Both the position numbers and the translations under genes were made by a program. The notes beneath the pieces were generated by a model. It was not told the origin of the DNA, did not search any database, and saw only the letters and a program-made list of their open reading frames with translations. Of a DNA stretch of 64,000 nt, positions 53,223 to 63,700 are shown piece by piece (position 1 is the first letter of the stretch; each line of letters begins with the position of its first letter). Source of the DNA: Granulicella pectinivorans (GTDB lineage: Bacteria > Acidobacteriota > Terriglobia > Terriglobales > Acidobacteriaceae); contig NZ_FOZL01000001.1 in assembly GCF_900114625.1 (NCBI RefSeq), positions 2,542,001-2,606,000 on the forward strand, written 5' to 3'.

Positions 53223-54361
53223 GCGTTTCGGGCCATGGCACGGGCTTGATCCGGATGCCGCGCGAGGCGGAGACACGAGGCCGCGAAGAATGCCGCGTCG
53301 CTGGCCGTGAAAAGGTCCTCTGCGGGGAGGAAGGGCAGCCCCAGTGCCGAGTGCGGGGTGGCCACTACGGGGCATTGATGGGCCACGGCTTCGAGCACCT
53401 TGACCTTCGTTCCGCCACCGCAGCGCACGGCGGCGACGGCGACGTGCGATTGCGCGTAGAGGGGGGCGACGTGCTCGACCGAGCCGAGGAACTCGATCTC
53501 CGGGATCGAGGCGAGGCGGGTGATAAGGCGTTGCGTTGCGCAGCGTCCCGCGATGAGCAGACGAAAGGGGACTTGCGCCTGGAGGCGGAGTGCTGGGACG
53601 AGTTCGTCCGCCAGCCAGAGCGCCGCGTCTTCGTTGGGGAAGTAGCCGAGGGTTCCGACGAAGAGGAGGGTAAACGGGGCATCGGCGGGTGGGCGCGGGG
53701 TCTCGTCCGGCAGGCGCACCTGGTTTGGGCGGCAGAGCAGGGTGGCGTTGCCGGAGATGTTGGCGAGGGCTTGGCCGTCGACGGGGTTGGCGTAGGTGAC
53801 GGTGTTGTAGCGGCGGAGCACGGTGCGCTCCAGCAGCGCATACTGGCAGGCCATGGAGAGGTGCTTGAGGGCCAGGCGCAGACGGCGGCGGCGTAACGCG
53901 TAGCAGCCGATGCTCCAGAGGGTGGTGGACTCGCGGTCGTCGAGGTCGATGAACGTGTTTGGGGGCTGCTCGGTGGGGAAGAGAGCGGCGCGCAGGGAGT
54001 GCATCCGCAGACGAAAGAAGACCGCGTGGCTGGGCGCGTGCAGGATCGTCAGGGGCGCGGCGGCCTGTTGCCAGTCCGCGGTCCAGCGGGGTTCGAGGAG
54101 AACCAGGGGAGGGATGAGGCGGGCGGCTCGCTGGCCCAAGCGTGAGGCGGGACGAGTGTGCAGATGGTGGATGCCGGTGGCGAGGGACTCGACCGCGGAT
54201 GGGATCGCGGGCAGGCTGGGCTCTCCGTTGGCGACGACGAGCGTCACATCGAAACGGGCGGCGAAGTTCCGCAACAGCGAGAACGCCCTCTGCTCCAGCC
54301 CCGAGCCATCCGGGTTGGGGAGCACGGGCGCAATGAGGACGCAGTGTTCACGCGTGTTCAT
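53150..54361 (-). CDS. Glycosyltransferase (GT4-like)
   Basis: A 403-aa GT-B enzyme. It opens CVLIAPVLPNPDGSGLEQRA, with a Gly in the acceptor loop. The donor domain shows FTLLFVGTLGYFPNEDAALW, a linker with FLGSVEHVAPLYAQSHVAVA and the motif GTKVKVLEAVAHQCPVVATP. ATG 54361 overlaps the stop of the upstream gene by 4 bp, which ties it to the GT32-like gene. The reading frame runs on past 53222 into the end of the ABC exporter gene, with the last few residues Ser-rich (SASSSNAATGSSSTPSSS). It likely adds a sugar to the glycan handled by this locus. Confidence 0.88.
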   Translation of the reverse strand: MNTREHCVLIAPVLPNPDGSGLEQRAFSLLRNFAARFDVTLVVANGEPSLPAIPSAVESLATGIHHLHTRPASRLGQRAARLIPPLVLLEPRWTADWQQAAAPLTILHAPSHAVFFRLRMHSLRAALFPTEQPPNTFIDLDDRESTTLWSIGCYALRRRRLRLALKHLSMACQYALLERTVLRRYNTVTYANPVDGQALANISGNATLLCRPNQVRLPDETPRPPADAPFTLLFVGTLGYFPNEDAALWLADELVPALRLQAQVPFRLLIAGRCATQRLITRLASIPEIEFLGSVEHVAPLYAQSHVAVAAVRCGGGTKVKVLEAVAHQCPVVATPHSALGLPFLPAEDLFTASDAAFFAASCLRLARHPDQARAMARNAYLRLSASSSNAATGSSSTPSSSR

Positions 54362-55308
54362 CGCGCCGGGCCGGTCAGGCTGCGGACGCGGGCGGCGGCG
54401 CGAGCTTTCAGAATCGATGCCGCGTCCGTGGCCTGGGCGATGGCGCGTTGCGTCGTCCAGGCGGCGCGGGAGCCGAGCTTCAGGTTCGCGGGGAGGAAGC
54501 GTCGGGCGTAGCGGGCATAGGTGGTGTTGGCGTACGCGATGTACTCGGGCGTCAGGCGGTCGGCGTGGAAGCGGCTGACGTCTGTGCGGCCGCTCTCCCA
54601 CCAGAGATGCGCCCAGAGATGCAGGCTGTAGACGCTGTCCGGCAGGGTCTCGGAGGTCTCGAAGAGACGTCGTATGCCCTCGCGGGTCCAGTCGAGATGG
54701 AAGAAGGAGCTCTCGGGCTCGACGGCGATGGTCTCCGGGTGGGCGCGGCTAATCTCGTAGGGCAGAAAGGTCGAGTGGCGGCTCCAGGAGCCGTCGAAGC
54801 TGGACGCCATCTGCTGCTGCCAGAGTTGTGCGAAGCGGGCACCCGGCTCAGACAGCAGGACGGCGTTGCAGAGCGATCCGCCCAGGGTGGCGGAGGGGAC
54901 GTGCGGGTCGACGAGTTCATGACCCATGACGAAGGGATGCTGGTAGAGACGATCCGGATAGGGTCGTAGGAAGAGCGTGTCGATGTCGGCATAGACGCCG
55001 CCTTCTCGCTCCAGGATGGCTACGCGCAGGAAGTCCGAAGTATGCGCGTAGCGGTAGGTTACGGATGTACTCGCCTCAGGGTAAGCGTATGTGTCCAGGG
55101 GGACTGACTCGGCCAGCGGACGTAGTGTAATCTGCGATACAACAAGATCCCAGAGAGGGCCCCAGGGCATGTTCCGGTAGTGAAAGTTCACTGCCGCAGG
55201 CCGGTTGACTTCGATACAGGAGCGAAGACATAGATAATGCGCCAGATGGAACGGCGTCGTCTGTGGCTTGAGCCCAAAGATGAAGTGAAACGATCGAGGA
55301 ATGGCCAT
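54358..55308 (-). CDS. GT32-like glycosyltransferase with DxD motif
   Basis: A 316-aa enzyme of the glycosyltransferase-sugar-binding-region type (DxD, PF04488). The start IPRSFHFIFGLKPQTTPFHL fits the family start, and the catalytic part is RYAHTSDFLRVAILEREGGV followed by YADIDTLFLRPYP, which contains the DID metal motif. Family members add mannose, galactose or galactosamine to surface polymers. It opens the minus-strand pair with the GT4-like gene downstream (4-bp overlap) and is divergent from the GT2-type gene at 55365 with 56 bp between. Confidence 0.88.
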   Translation of the reverse strand: MAIPRSFHFIFGLKPQTTPFHLAHYLCLRSCIEVNRPAAVNFHYRNMPWGPLWDLVVSQITLRPLAESVPLDTYAYPEASTSVTYRYAHTSDFLRVAILEREGGVYADIDTLFLRPYPDRLYQHPFVMGHELVDPHVPSATLGGSLCNAVLLSEPGARFAQLWQQQMASSFDGSWSRHSTFLPYEISRAHPETIAVEPESSFFHLDWTREGIRRLFETSETLPDSVYSLHLWAHLWWESGRTDVSRFHADRLTPEYIAYANTTYARYARRFLPANLKLGSRAAWTTQRAIAQATDAASILKARAAARVRSLTGPAR

Positions 55309-55364
55309 GGCGCTCTTTCACTATAAAGGCCACGCAGCACTCACAGTCGATACGGTACTTCATT

Positions 55365-56276
55365 TTGCACGACTTGAACGTTTCCAGGATTCTGTCGCTC
55401 GTGATTGCGACGTGTGGCCGCGATGTGCCGCTGCGGGCGCTGCTCGATAGCATCCCAAGCGACTGTGCCGATCGCGTACGGATTGTCGTCGTCGACCAGA
55501 ACGACGACGACCGCCTGATTCCTCTGCTTGCGTCTGTTCGAGCCGATCTCTCGCTTGAGCATCTCCGCGTACCCTTCCAGCATGCGAGCCGTGCGCGGAA
55601 TCTTGGAGCCCGCCACGCCTCGACCGAGTGGGTTGCGTTTCCCGATGATGATGCGACATTTCTGCCCATGGCGCTCGAGCGCTTCTTCGCCCTGGAGAAC
55701 ACGTCGCTCGATGTGATCGGCGGACAGATCGTCGACGAAGCCGGCGCGCCCCATCTGATTGCCTGGCTGGATCACGATGCTGCGATCACCCGGGATACGC
55801 TGGACTTCACCTTCGTGGAGAGCTCGTTTTTTATCCGGAGAGATGTGTTCTTGCGGATCGATGGGTTCGACCCGCTCTTCGGGCCGGGCGCACCGTTTCC
55901 CGCGGCCGAGGGCGCCGACCTCATGCGGAGGTTGTGGCACGAGGGCACGGCCCTGCGCACGTTGTATACGCCGTCGATTCAGCTCTATCACCCGGAGAAG
56001 TCGACCGATGAGACGCCCACGGGGCGCGATCGCGTGCGCCGCTTCGCGTTCGCTGAGGGCGCGTTCGTGGCTCGGCATCTTCGTGTGCTGCCCAAGGCGC
56101 CCGTGCTGCGGAAGCTCGTGTTGCGCATCGGCGGCGTGTGCCTGACACGGAGCGAGAAGAGACGGCGGAAGATCGCCTATCTTGCTGGATTTTTCAGAGG
56201 TTTCTTTGCGTATATCCACCTGCAGCGGGCCAGACTGCGGATCGAACAACCGTCCTATGAGCCCGAACAGAGGTAG
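55365..56276 (+). CDS. GT2-family glycosyltransferase (first of pair)
   Basis: A 303-aa GT-A enzyme: LSLVIATCGRDVPLRALLDS, VDQNDDDR, the metal site VAFPDDDATFLP (DDD), and the acceptor region SFFIRRDVFLRIDGFDPLFG with GAPFPAAEGADLMRRLWHEG. The frame begins with TTG 55365 and no clear ribosome site; the true start is uncertain. It is close to its downstream neighbour (6 bp), and the two share the same overall architecture (see the next gene), suggesting an old duplication. Confidence 0.87.
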   Translation: MHDLNVSRILSLVIATCGRDVPLRALLDSIPSDCADRVRIVVVDQNDDDRLIPLLASVRADLSLEHLRVPFQHASRARNLGARHASTEWVAFPDDDATFLPMALERFFALENTSLDVIGGQIVDEAGAPHLIAWLDHDAAITRDTLDFTFVESSFFIRRDVFLRIDGFDPLFGPGAPFPAAEGADLMRRLWHEGTALRTLYTPSIQLYHPEKSTDETPTGRDRVRRFAFAEGAFVARHLRVLPKAPVLRKLVLRIGGVCLTRSEKRRRKIAYLAGFFRGFFAYIHLQRARLRIEQPSYEPEQR

Positions 56277-56281
56277 AACGT

Positions 56282-57178
56282 ATGCCCGATGCAGAATCCA
56301 CTCTTCCCCTTCTCTCGCTGATTGTCGCTACCGTCGATCGCGTGGAAGAACTGCGGCACTGTCTTGAGAGCCTTCGCACGTGTACCTTTCGTTCTTTTGA
56401 GGTAATCGTCGCGGACCAGAATGAAGACTTGCGTGTGCAGGAGGTGATCGAGTCGGTGGGATCGTCCTTTCCGGTGGTTTGGCTGCGTATGGATCATCGC
56501 CATGCGACCGATGCTCGCAATGCCGGAGCCGCTCGGGCACGCGGCCAGTGGTTGGGCTTTCCGGATGATGACTGCTGCTTTCTTCCGGACACGCTGGAGC
56601 GCATCCGCGCCCATGCGGTCGGGGATGGAATCGATGTGTTGACCGGCATGACACGCGACCGGGAGGGGAACCCTTCGGTTCTGCCGTGGCACCCCGCTGA
56701 GGCGAGGATCACACGCCATGTGCTGCGCCGCTCGGTTGCGGAGTCGACGTTATATCTGCGGCGCGAGATCTTCTTCGCGGTCGGTGGCTTCGATCCGGCG
56801 TTCGGGCCGGGGTCGCTGTTCGGCGCAGAGGAGGGCGTGGACCTGGTGCGGCGGATCTGGAGAGAAATGCCGTCGGCACGGATGAAGTACTATCCGGAGA
56901 TCTGTTTCGTGCATGACAACGGATCTTCGCAGGTCGACGACCGCGCGCTCCGCAAGATTCGGATCTATTCCCGTGCGCGCGGGGCATGCTTCGCCCGGCA
57001 CTGGCAGAGTGCATCCCCCAGGCGTTTCGTCAACGACATCGGTCGCCACGTCGCGGGCAGCCTGATCTTTCGCGGCTCGCGAAGGAGGAGCCGCATCATC
57101 TCTCTCGTCGGCTATGTCGAAGGCTTCATTGCCTATCGACAGTGGGAGCGGCAGAAGCAAAGGGTTGGTGGCCCGTGA
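56282..57178 (+). CDS. GT2-family glycosyltransferase (second of pair)
   Basis: A 298-aa GT-A enzyme: LLSLIVATVDRVEELRHCLE, ADQNEDLRVQEV, DARNAGAARARGQWLGFPDD followed by a DDC metal site, and STLYLRREIFFAVGGFDPAF with SLFGAEEGVDLVRRIWREMP. The start at 56282 follows AGAGGTAGAACGT. It parallels the previous gene in motif order and length. GTG of the next gene overlaps its stop. Both probably extend the same glycan. Confidence 0.9.
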   Translation: MPDAESTLPLLSLIVATVDRVEELRHCLESLRTCTFRSFEVIVADQNEDLRVQEVIESVGSSFPVVWLRMDHRHATDARNAGAARARGQWLGFPDDDCCFLPDTLERIRAHAVGDGIDVLTGMTRDREGNPSVLPWHPAEARITRHVLRRSVAESTLYLRREIFFAVGGFDPAFGPGSLFGAEEGVDLVRRIWREMPSARMKYYPEICFVHDNGSSQVDDRALRKIRIYSRARGACFARHWQSASPRRFVNDIGRHVAGSLIFRGSRRRSRIISLVGYVEGFIAYRQWERQKQRVGGP

Positions 57179-58368
57179 CGATGCGCATCAATTACATCGC
57201 ACCGGCTGACCATACCGGCTATGCGTGCGCCGCCGCACAATACATCCGGCTGCTCGTCGCGCATGGCGTGTCGGTCTGTTTTCAACCGCTATTGCCTGGG
57301 CCCGGGCTCGGGCTATGGTACGAGTGCGCTGCGCCTCCCCAGACTCAGTTGGTCTTGCAGCAGGAACTGATGCTGGACGCGGACACGGTGCTGCATGTCG
57401 TGCCGGAGTACTACGCCCCGTTGACGCAATGGTTGCGAGAGCGAGGCGTCAGGGGAAAGATCGTCGGGATGACGGTGTGGGAGACGAGCAAACTTCCACG
57501 GCATTGGCCCGCGCTGCTGAATCGGATGGACGCGATTCTTGTGCCCTCGGCATGGAATCGCACGGTCTTTCTGGAGAGCGGGGTGACGCGAACGGTCTTC
57601 TGTCTGCCGCACGCATCCGAGTTTGAGGGGCGAGCACCGCGGGCCGAGACCGTCGCGCGACTTCGCGCACGATTGCCGGAGACTGCGGGAAAGTTCGTTT
57701 TCTACAGCATCGGCGCGTGGAGCTACCGAAAGGGAAATGATCTTCTGCTCAAGGCGTTTCGCAGAGCCTTCCGGGGAAGGCACGATGTGCTGCTGATCCT
57801 GAAGACCTCGCCGCGGTCGCTGGACAGCCCCGCACCGCTCTGGCGGAGAGCGATCCGCCGGGTGCTGGGAGCGAGAGAGCCGCTGGAGCGCGTGCTCTCG
57901 GGGAACGACCCGCGCATCGTCCTCTTGACCGATGATATGTCGTCGGATGAGGTCGCCGCGCTCCATGGTTCGGGCGATTGCTACGTCTCGTGCGCGCGTG
58001 GCGAAGGATGGGGCATGGGGCTGTATGAGGCCGTGTGGTTCGGCAAACCGTTTCTCGCGCCCGAGCATGGCGGCCATCGAGCCTTCCTGGCGGAGGATGA
58101 TCTCAGCGGTTTAGTGCGCAGTGTCGCTGTGCCGGTGAGGACACCGGGCCGGGATGGATCCTACACCAGGGATCAATGGTGGGATGAGGTCGATGTTCCG
58201 AGCATGGCACTCGCGATGCGAAGGATGGTGGAGAGTGTCGAGCGGTATCGAGCAGAAGCGGAGGTGCTCGCCAAGGGCATGCGCCAGCAGTTTGGCGGAG
58301 AGGCCATCGCCAATACCTTTGTGTCGATTCTCAAGCGACTGCAGGAGCGTGAAGACTTGTCGCGCTGA
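57175..58368 (+). CDS. Glycosyltransferase family 4-like
   Basis: A 397-aa GT-B enzyme: RINYIAPADHTGYACAAAQY, a DADTVLHVVPEYYAPL segment, VGMTVWETSKLPRHWPALLN, ILVPSAWNRTVFLESGVTRT, VFYSIGAWSYRKGNDLLLKA and the end motif SCARGEGWGMGLYEAVWFGK with PFLAPEHGGHRAFL. The GTG at 57175 overlaps the stop of the GT2 gene by 4 bp; ATG 57181 is the alternative. It ends the plus-strand glycosyltransferase series. A PfkB-type gene follows on the opposite strand. Confidence 0.9.
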   Translation: MTMRINYIAPADHTGYACAAAQYIRLLVAHGVSVCFQPLLPGPGLGLWYECAAPPQTQLVLQQELMLDADTVLHVVPEYYAPLTQWLRERGVRGKIVGMTVWETSKLPRHWPALLNRMDAILVPSAWNRTVFLESGVTRTVFCLPHASEFEGRAPRAETVARLRARLPETAGKFVFYSIGAWSYRKGNDLLLKAFRRAFRGRHDVLLILKTSPRSLDSPAPLWRRAIRRVLGAREPLERVLSGNDPRIVLLTDDMSSDEVAALHGSGDCYVSCARGEGWGMGLYEAVWFGKPFLAPEHGGHRAFLAEDDLSGLVRSVAVPVRTPGRDGSYTRDQWWDEVDVPSMALAMRRMVESVERYRAEAEVLAKGMRQQFGGEAIANTFVSILKRLQEREDLSR

Positions 58369-58395
58369 CCATCCGGGCTTGTTCCTCGGATGGCT

Positions 58396-59313
58396 TCAAG
58401 ACAGATCGTCCATGAACTGCTTGCCCAGCATCGACTCGACCTCGGCGATGCTCCACGAGGGCGTGGCGCCGGCGCGGCTGGCCACGATCGCGCCCAGCGC
58501 ATTGGCGAAGCGCGCGGCGCTCGCGGTGGGCCAACCCAGCTCATACCCATGGAGGAACGCTGCGGCGAAGGCGTCGCCGGAGCCGACGGTGTCGCAGACG
58601 GTGACCGGGAAACCGGGGACATGATGGAACGCACCCTCGTCGTAGATCATGCACCCGGCTGGCCCAAGCGTGATGCAGATCACCCCGATCCCATGAGTGG
58701 CGGCCCAACGGGTACAGAAGCGCTCGAGCGTGAAGGATTCTTCCGACGCATTGGTCAGCGAGAAGAGGGTCTCCGCTTCGACCTCGTTCAGCTTCATCAC
58801 GGACGCGAGTTGCGAAAGCCTTTGCACGAGCGCCAGATTCCAGTGCCCAGTGCGCAGATTGACATCGTAGAAGCCGCGGGCAGGCTTGAGCGCGTGCTTC
58901 AGGCTGTGGGTGAGCCGCTCCGTCGCAGCATTCGTCTGGAGAAGCGTGCCGAAGTACACCCAGTCGACGCCGCTCGCTTCCAGCGTCATCAGCATCGCTG
59001 CGTCGACCTCAACTTCGTCGAAGGCAGCAGGGCGCGGAATGACGAACGAGGCCTCGCCCGCTTCGTTCATCGAGACGCGGGCCGTGCCGGTCGGAACGGA
59101 ACCGACTACCCGGATACCCTGCGTCCCGATCCCGAGTCCCCGCATCGTCTCGAGCGCCATGTGCCCGTGGAGGTCGTCTCCGACCGCGCTGAAGAGGATG
59201 GCTTGGTCGCCGAGCCGTTGCAGATTGGCGCAGAAGTTGAGAGCTGCTCCCCCGAAACGCTCACCGTCCGGGAAGATATCCCAAAGGATCTCCCCAATCA
59301 CGCAACTCACCAT
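58396..59313 (-). CDS. PfkB-family carbohydrate kinase (fructokinase-like)
   Basis: A 305-aa sugar kinase. The start SCVIGEILWDIFPDGERFGG with AALNFCANLQRLG fits the fructokinase/ribokinase group, and the C-terminal signature DTVGSGDAFAAAFLHGYELG holds the catalytic Asp. It phosphorylates a free sugar, probably fructose or a similar hexose, with ATP. An AGGAAAGG-type site precedes the ATG. The gene is read toward the glycosyltransferases and is divergent from the GntR-LacI regulator, with 152 bp between the starts, which makes a regulatory link plausible. Confidence 0.88.
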   Translation of the reverse strand: MVSCVIGEILWDIFPDGERFGGAALNFCANLQRLGDQAILFSAVGDDLHGHMALETMRGLGIGTQGIRVVGSVPTGTARVSMNEAGEASFVIPRPAAFDEVEVDAAMLMTLEASGVDWVYFGTLLQTNAATERLTHSLKHALKPARGFYDVNLRTGHWNLALVQRLSQLASVMKLNEVEAETLFSLTNASEESFTLERFCTRWAATHGIGVICITLGPAGCMIYDEGAFHHVPGFPVTVCDTVGSGDAFAAAFLHGYELGWPTASAARFANALGAIVASRAGATPSWSIAEVESMLGKQFMDDLS

Positions 59314-59465
59314 GGACTCAGCCTTTCCTATGTCGTTTTGTCTGCAGCATCATGTATATTCCAATTGCTAAAGAGTTGTCTATCTTCTTGCCGTGGATTT
59401 GCTTGCCGCTTCAAGGTGACAACGGCGCTTGTGTTGAGATGGAGCGAGCAGAAAGAGGGTTTGAG

Positions 59466-60593
59466 ATGGCGAGCGAAGAAGAGGGACTGCCAGGCGCGGT
59501 GAAGCGTCCGCAGCCGAAGTATCTGCAGATCATCGACAGCCTGCGCGAGAACATCGAGGGGGGCCGCTATCGCAACGGGGCGCGCCTGCCGAGCGAAGCG
59601 GAGTTGATGCGGCGCTTCGGCGTCAGCCGGATGACGGTCGTCAAGGCAATGCAGCATCTGCAGCAGGAGGGGGTACTGGTGCGACGGGCCGGCTCCGGCA
59701 CGTATGCCTCGGAGGCTGGTCCGCATCAGAAGCCCGTCTTCGGTCTGATCATTCCCGACCTTGGACGGACCGAGATCTTCGAGCCGATCTGCCAGGGCAT
59801 GGCGGCCTCTCCCAACGCCTCCGGCCACTCGCTCTCCTGGGGGCACTCCGCGGGCGGCGAGAGCAAGGAGGATGAGGCCGAGCACCTCTGCGAGCAGTAC
59901 ATCGCGCAGCGCGTGTCCGGTGTCTTTTTCGCTCCCGTCGAGTTTGGCGCACGCCGCGAGCAGGTGAACCGGCGCGTACTCAAGTCGCTGCGAACAGCCC
60001 GTATTCCAGTGGTTTTGCTCGATCGTTGCGTGCTGGAGTACCCGGCGCGGAGCGACTACGACATCGTCGGTCTGGATAACCGGCGGGCCGGCTACGTGAT
60101 GACGGATCACCTCATCCGGCAGGGTGCGCAACGCGTCGCCTTCTTTGCCGTGGAAGGCTCCGCGGAGACGGTGGACGACCGTATCGTCGGGTATCGCGAG
60201 GCGCTCTATGCAGCAGGAATGCCTCTCGATCCGGAGATGATTCTGCGTGCCGATCCGGCCGATGCCGCCACGCTTTCGACCCGCATTGCAGCGAAGAAGA
60301 TCGATGCCTTGCTCTGCGCGAACGACCTCACGGCGGCTCATGTGATGCGCACGCTCCTTGGCCTGGGGCTAAGGATTCCCAGCGATATCCGCGTCGCGGG
60401 CATCGACGATGTGCGCTATGCCGAGCTTCTGCCTGTGCCTCTGACCACCTTGCACCAGCCCTGCCGGGACATCGGCGCGACCGCCATTGCGACCATGCTG
60501 GACCGGATCAGCAATCCTCATCTGCCGGCCCGTTCGGTGCTGCTGAACGGCTCGCTGGTGGTGCGCGAGTCCTGCGGGGCAAAGAAGCTTTAG
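59466..60593 (+). CDS. GntR-type regulator with LacI-like sugar-sensing domain
   Basis: A 375-aa regulator of the AraR type: a winged helix-turn-helix of the GntR family (LPSEAELMRRFGVSRMTVVK, about 45-100) joined to a periplasmic-binding-protein-like domain (VFGLIIPDLGRTEIFEPICQ onwards; RVAGIDDVRYAELLPVPLTT near the end). ATG 59466 follows AGAGGG 8 bases upstream; the open frame begins at 59352 without support. It probably represses the downstream TonB receptor and possibly the divergent sugar kinase until a sugar binds. The sugar is not known. Confidence 0.9.
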   Translation: MASEEEGLPGAVKRPQPKYLQIIDSLRENIEGGRYRNGARLPSEAELMRRFGVSRMTVVKAMQHLQQEGVLVRRAGSGTYASEAGPHQKPVFGLIIPDLGRTEIFEPICQGMAASPNASGHSLSWGHSAGGESKEDEAEHLCEQYIAQRVSGVFFAPVEFGARREQVNRRVLKSLRTARIPVVLLDRCVLEYPARSDYDIVGLDNRRAGYVMTDHLIRQGAQRVAFFAVEGSAETVDDRIVGYREALYAAGMPLDPEMILRADPADAATLSTRIAAKKIDALLCANDLTAAHVMRTLLGLGLRIPSDIRVAGIDDVRYAELLPVPLTTLHQPCRDIGATAIATMLDRISNPHLPARSVLLNGSLVVRESCGAKKL

Positions 60594-60653
60594 GCAGCGA
60601 TAGGCAGGAAAGACCTTACGTGCGTTCCCATAAATGTATAGCTAGGTTTGTTG

Positions 60654-60702
60654 AATTGAACTACTCAATTTCGTTGACAGTTGTATATCGATTCTCCTAC
60701 AA
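60654..60702 (+). promoter_or_regulatory. Promoter and possible operator of the TonB receptor gene
   Basis: AATTGA (60654-60659) and TCAATT (60665-60670) form a 6-5-6 inverted repeat just before a perfect -35 box TTGACA (60674-60679). A TACAAG-like -10 region lies 18 bp later. TTGTA (60681-60685) and TACAA (60698-60702) give a second, wider dyad. Either could bind the GntR-type regulator encoded upstream. Confidence 0.4.
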
Positions 60703-60752
60703 GGGTCATCGCTACAAGAAAAGGCCGACGCAGCACTTTGGAGGATAGAAAC

Positions 60753-63700
60753 ATGACAACGATCAGGAAACACTCTGGATTCACAGGCACCGCGCTCGCA
60801 ATGCTGCTGGGAGTGATGGCTCTCTTGCTTCCGCAGACGATGAAGGCGCAGAACAATTACGGCTCGATCGTGGGGATGGTCACGGACTCCTCCGGAGCGA
60901 CCGTGGCTGGAGCCAAGGTTTCCCTCAAGAACACCGATACCAACCAAACGCTGGAGACGACGACTGGGAACGGCGGAACGTACAGCTTCCTGAATCTGAA
61001 TCCCGGGGCGTATACGGCGAATGTCTCGCAGACCGGTTTCAAGGCGTCGACGCAGAACGCCATCACCGTGACGGTCGGAGGCACGACGCGTGTCGATGTT
61101 GCGCTGGAGGTGGGTGATGTCACGCAGACGGTGACGGTCGAAGCGGCCTCGGCCCCGTTGCAGACGGATAGCGCTTCGCTGGGCGGTGTCGTCGGTGGGC
61201 GCCAGGTGCTGGAGTCGCCGCTGAACGGACGCAACGTGAACAACCTTCTCGACTTCGTTCCGGGTGTTGTGCCTGGCGGCGGCACCTCGGGCAATACCAT
61301 GGCGAACGGCGGCAGTGGCAACTTCCAGGCCGGCGGTCAGACCCAGGCGATCGCCTATGGCAACTACCAGATTGGCGGCGGCTTCAGCGGACAGAGCCTC
61401 TTCTTCATCGACGGCGTCGGCTCCAATGTGCCTGAAAACAATGTGAATTCAATCGTTCCCACGCAGGATGCCGTCCAGGAGTTCCGCGTTCAGACCAACA
61501 ACGTCAGTGCGGAGTTTGGCGGGTTCGCCGGCGGCGTCATCCAAATTTCGACCAAGCAGGGAACCAACACCGTGCATGGTTCGGTGTATGAGTACTTTCG
61601 CAACACGGTGCTGGATGCGAACGACTGGTTCAGCAACCATCAGGGCCTGAAGCGCTCGCCGCTGCACCAGAACCAGTACGGCGCGAACATCGGCCTGCCG
61701 ATCATCAAGGACAAGCTCTTCACCTTCTTCTCCTTCGAGCGCGAGACGCTGACGTCGGGCGCCATCTCGACGTACACGCTGCCCACGGCGGCGCAGGTGG
61801 CTGGAGACTTCTCCGCCGCAGGCCTCGGCAACATCTACAACCCGGTCACCGGCGCACAGTACTCCTGCAACGGTGTGCTGAATGTGATCTGCCCCAGCCA
61901 GATCGACCCCACCGCGGCGAAGATTCTTGCGCTGGAGTCGCCTCTGCCCAATCGTCCTGGACTGGTGAATAACTTCGTCGCCACGGCTCCGATCGAGGGC
62001 GCACAGAATCAGTTCAACGTTCGCGTCGACTACAACCTGGGCAAGGCCGATCAGCTCTTCGCTCGCTACACGTTCTGGAATCCGCATAACGGCAACAGCG
62101 ATCCGCTCGGCACCAAAGTGGGCTCGGGTCCCACGGGCAACACCACCACCGAGGCTGTCGTCGGCGACAATCACGTCTTCAACCAGTCCACCATCGCCGA
62201 CCTCCGCGTTTCCTGGCTCGAGAACTACAACTACCAGACGCCGCTTTCGAACGGCTTCAACCAGAGCACGATCAACCCCAACTACGGCGCGCTCCAGGCC
62301 CAGCAGGTGAACAAGAATCAGGGCCTTCTGCCGAACATCAGCGTCCCGGGCTACAGCCTGGGCGTCAACCTCTCGCAGCTCTACTGGCTCAACACGGTCT
62401 ATGGTTTGAGCGGCAGCATCACCAAGGTTGCCGGTCGTCACACCATCAAGGTCGGCGGCAGCGGCCGGCAGATTCTGTGGACGAACTTCGGCAACAACCA
62501 GGGCGTCGGTTTCGGTTCCACGACGGCCTTCACGGCGAGCCCCACGCTTGGCGGTGGCAACGCGCTCGCATCGCTCCTGCTTGGCGTTCCGGCCAGCACG
62601 GGGATCACCGAGGTCGGCACGTGGCGCGCGGTACTGCACTCCTACGGCTTCTACGCGACCGACACCTGGCAGATGACCGGTAAGCTCACGGCGAATCTGG
62701 GCGTCCGTTGGGATCAGCCCGGCTCCTACTCCGAGGTCAACGATCTCGACACGATCCTCAACCCGACACTCGCAACGAACCTTGGTAGCGTCACCAATCC
62801 CGTCACCGGCAACAGCACGCCCGTCGTGGGTGGTCTGGTTTACGTCAACAGCTCGCTCTACCCATCACGCCGTGAAGAGACGCAGCACTGGAAGCTCTTC
62901 TCCCCGCGCATCGGTATGAACTACCGCGCGGACTCCAGCACCGTCTTCCGCGGCGGCTACGGCATCTCCTTCCTGCCGGCGGAGATCACGGCCGACTCAC
63001 CCGGCGGAGCGCCGATCAACAATGCGAGCACCAGCCTCTCCAATACGCCGGGTGGAACCGTCAATACGACTGTCGCTAACCCCTTCCCGAACGGGATCCT
63101 TCTGCCCTCCGGTCGCACTGCCGCCGCGCTGAACGCGGTGCTGGGGCAGGGGATCGGTTCACGCATTCCCGACCAGCCCTACGGCTACGTGCAGCAGTGG
63201 AACGTAGGCACGGAGCGCGCCTTTGGCAGCAAGACCTCCGCAACCATCTCCTACGCCGGCGCGAAGGGCACGCACCTCACGCTCTCGCAGGGCTATACCG
63301 GAACGGGCCTCAACCTCAACCAGCTCCCCGACCAGTACAACTCGATCGGCGGTTCGGCCGGTCTCGGCACCGGTCTCTTCAAGCCCGTCGCCAACCCGCT
63401 CTATGGCAAGATCCCCGCAGGCGGACAGCTTGGCGGACCCACCATCCTCCAGGGCTATCTCCTGAAGCCGTTCCCGCAGTACACCTCGGTCAACCAGACG
63501 GTCCCGCGTAAGGGAAGCTCAACCTACGAGGCTCTGCAGGCAACCTTCAACCGCCGCTTCGACCATGGCGGTCTCATCCAGGTCGCCTACACCTGGGCCA
63601 AGCTGCTGAGCAACACGGAGAACACCAGCAGCTTCCAGGATGGACAAGGCGGACAGGGCGTCGTGCAGGACAACTACAACCTGCGCGCCGAGAAGTCGGT

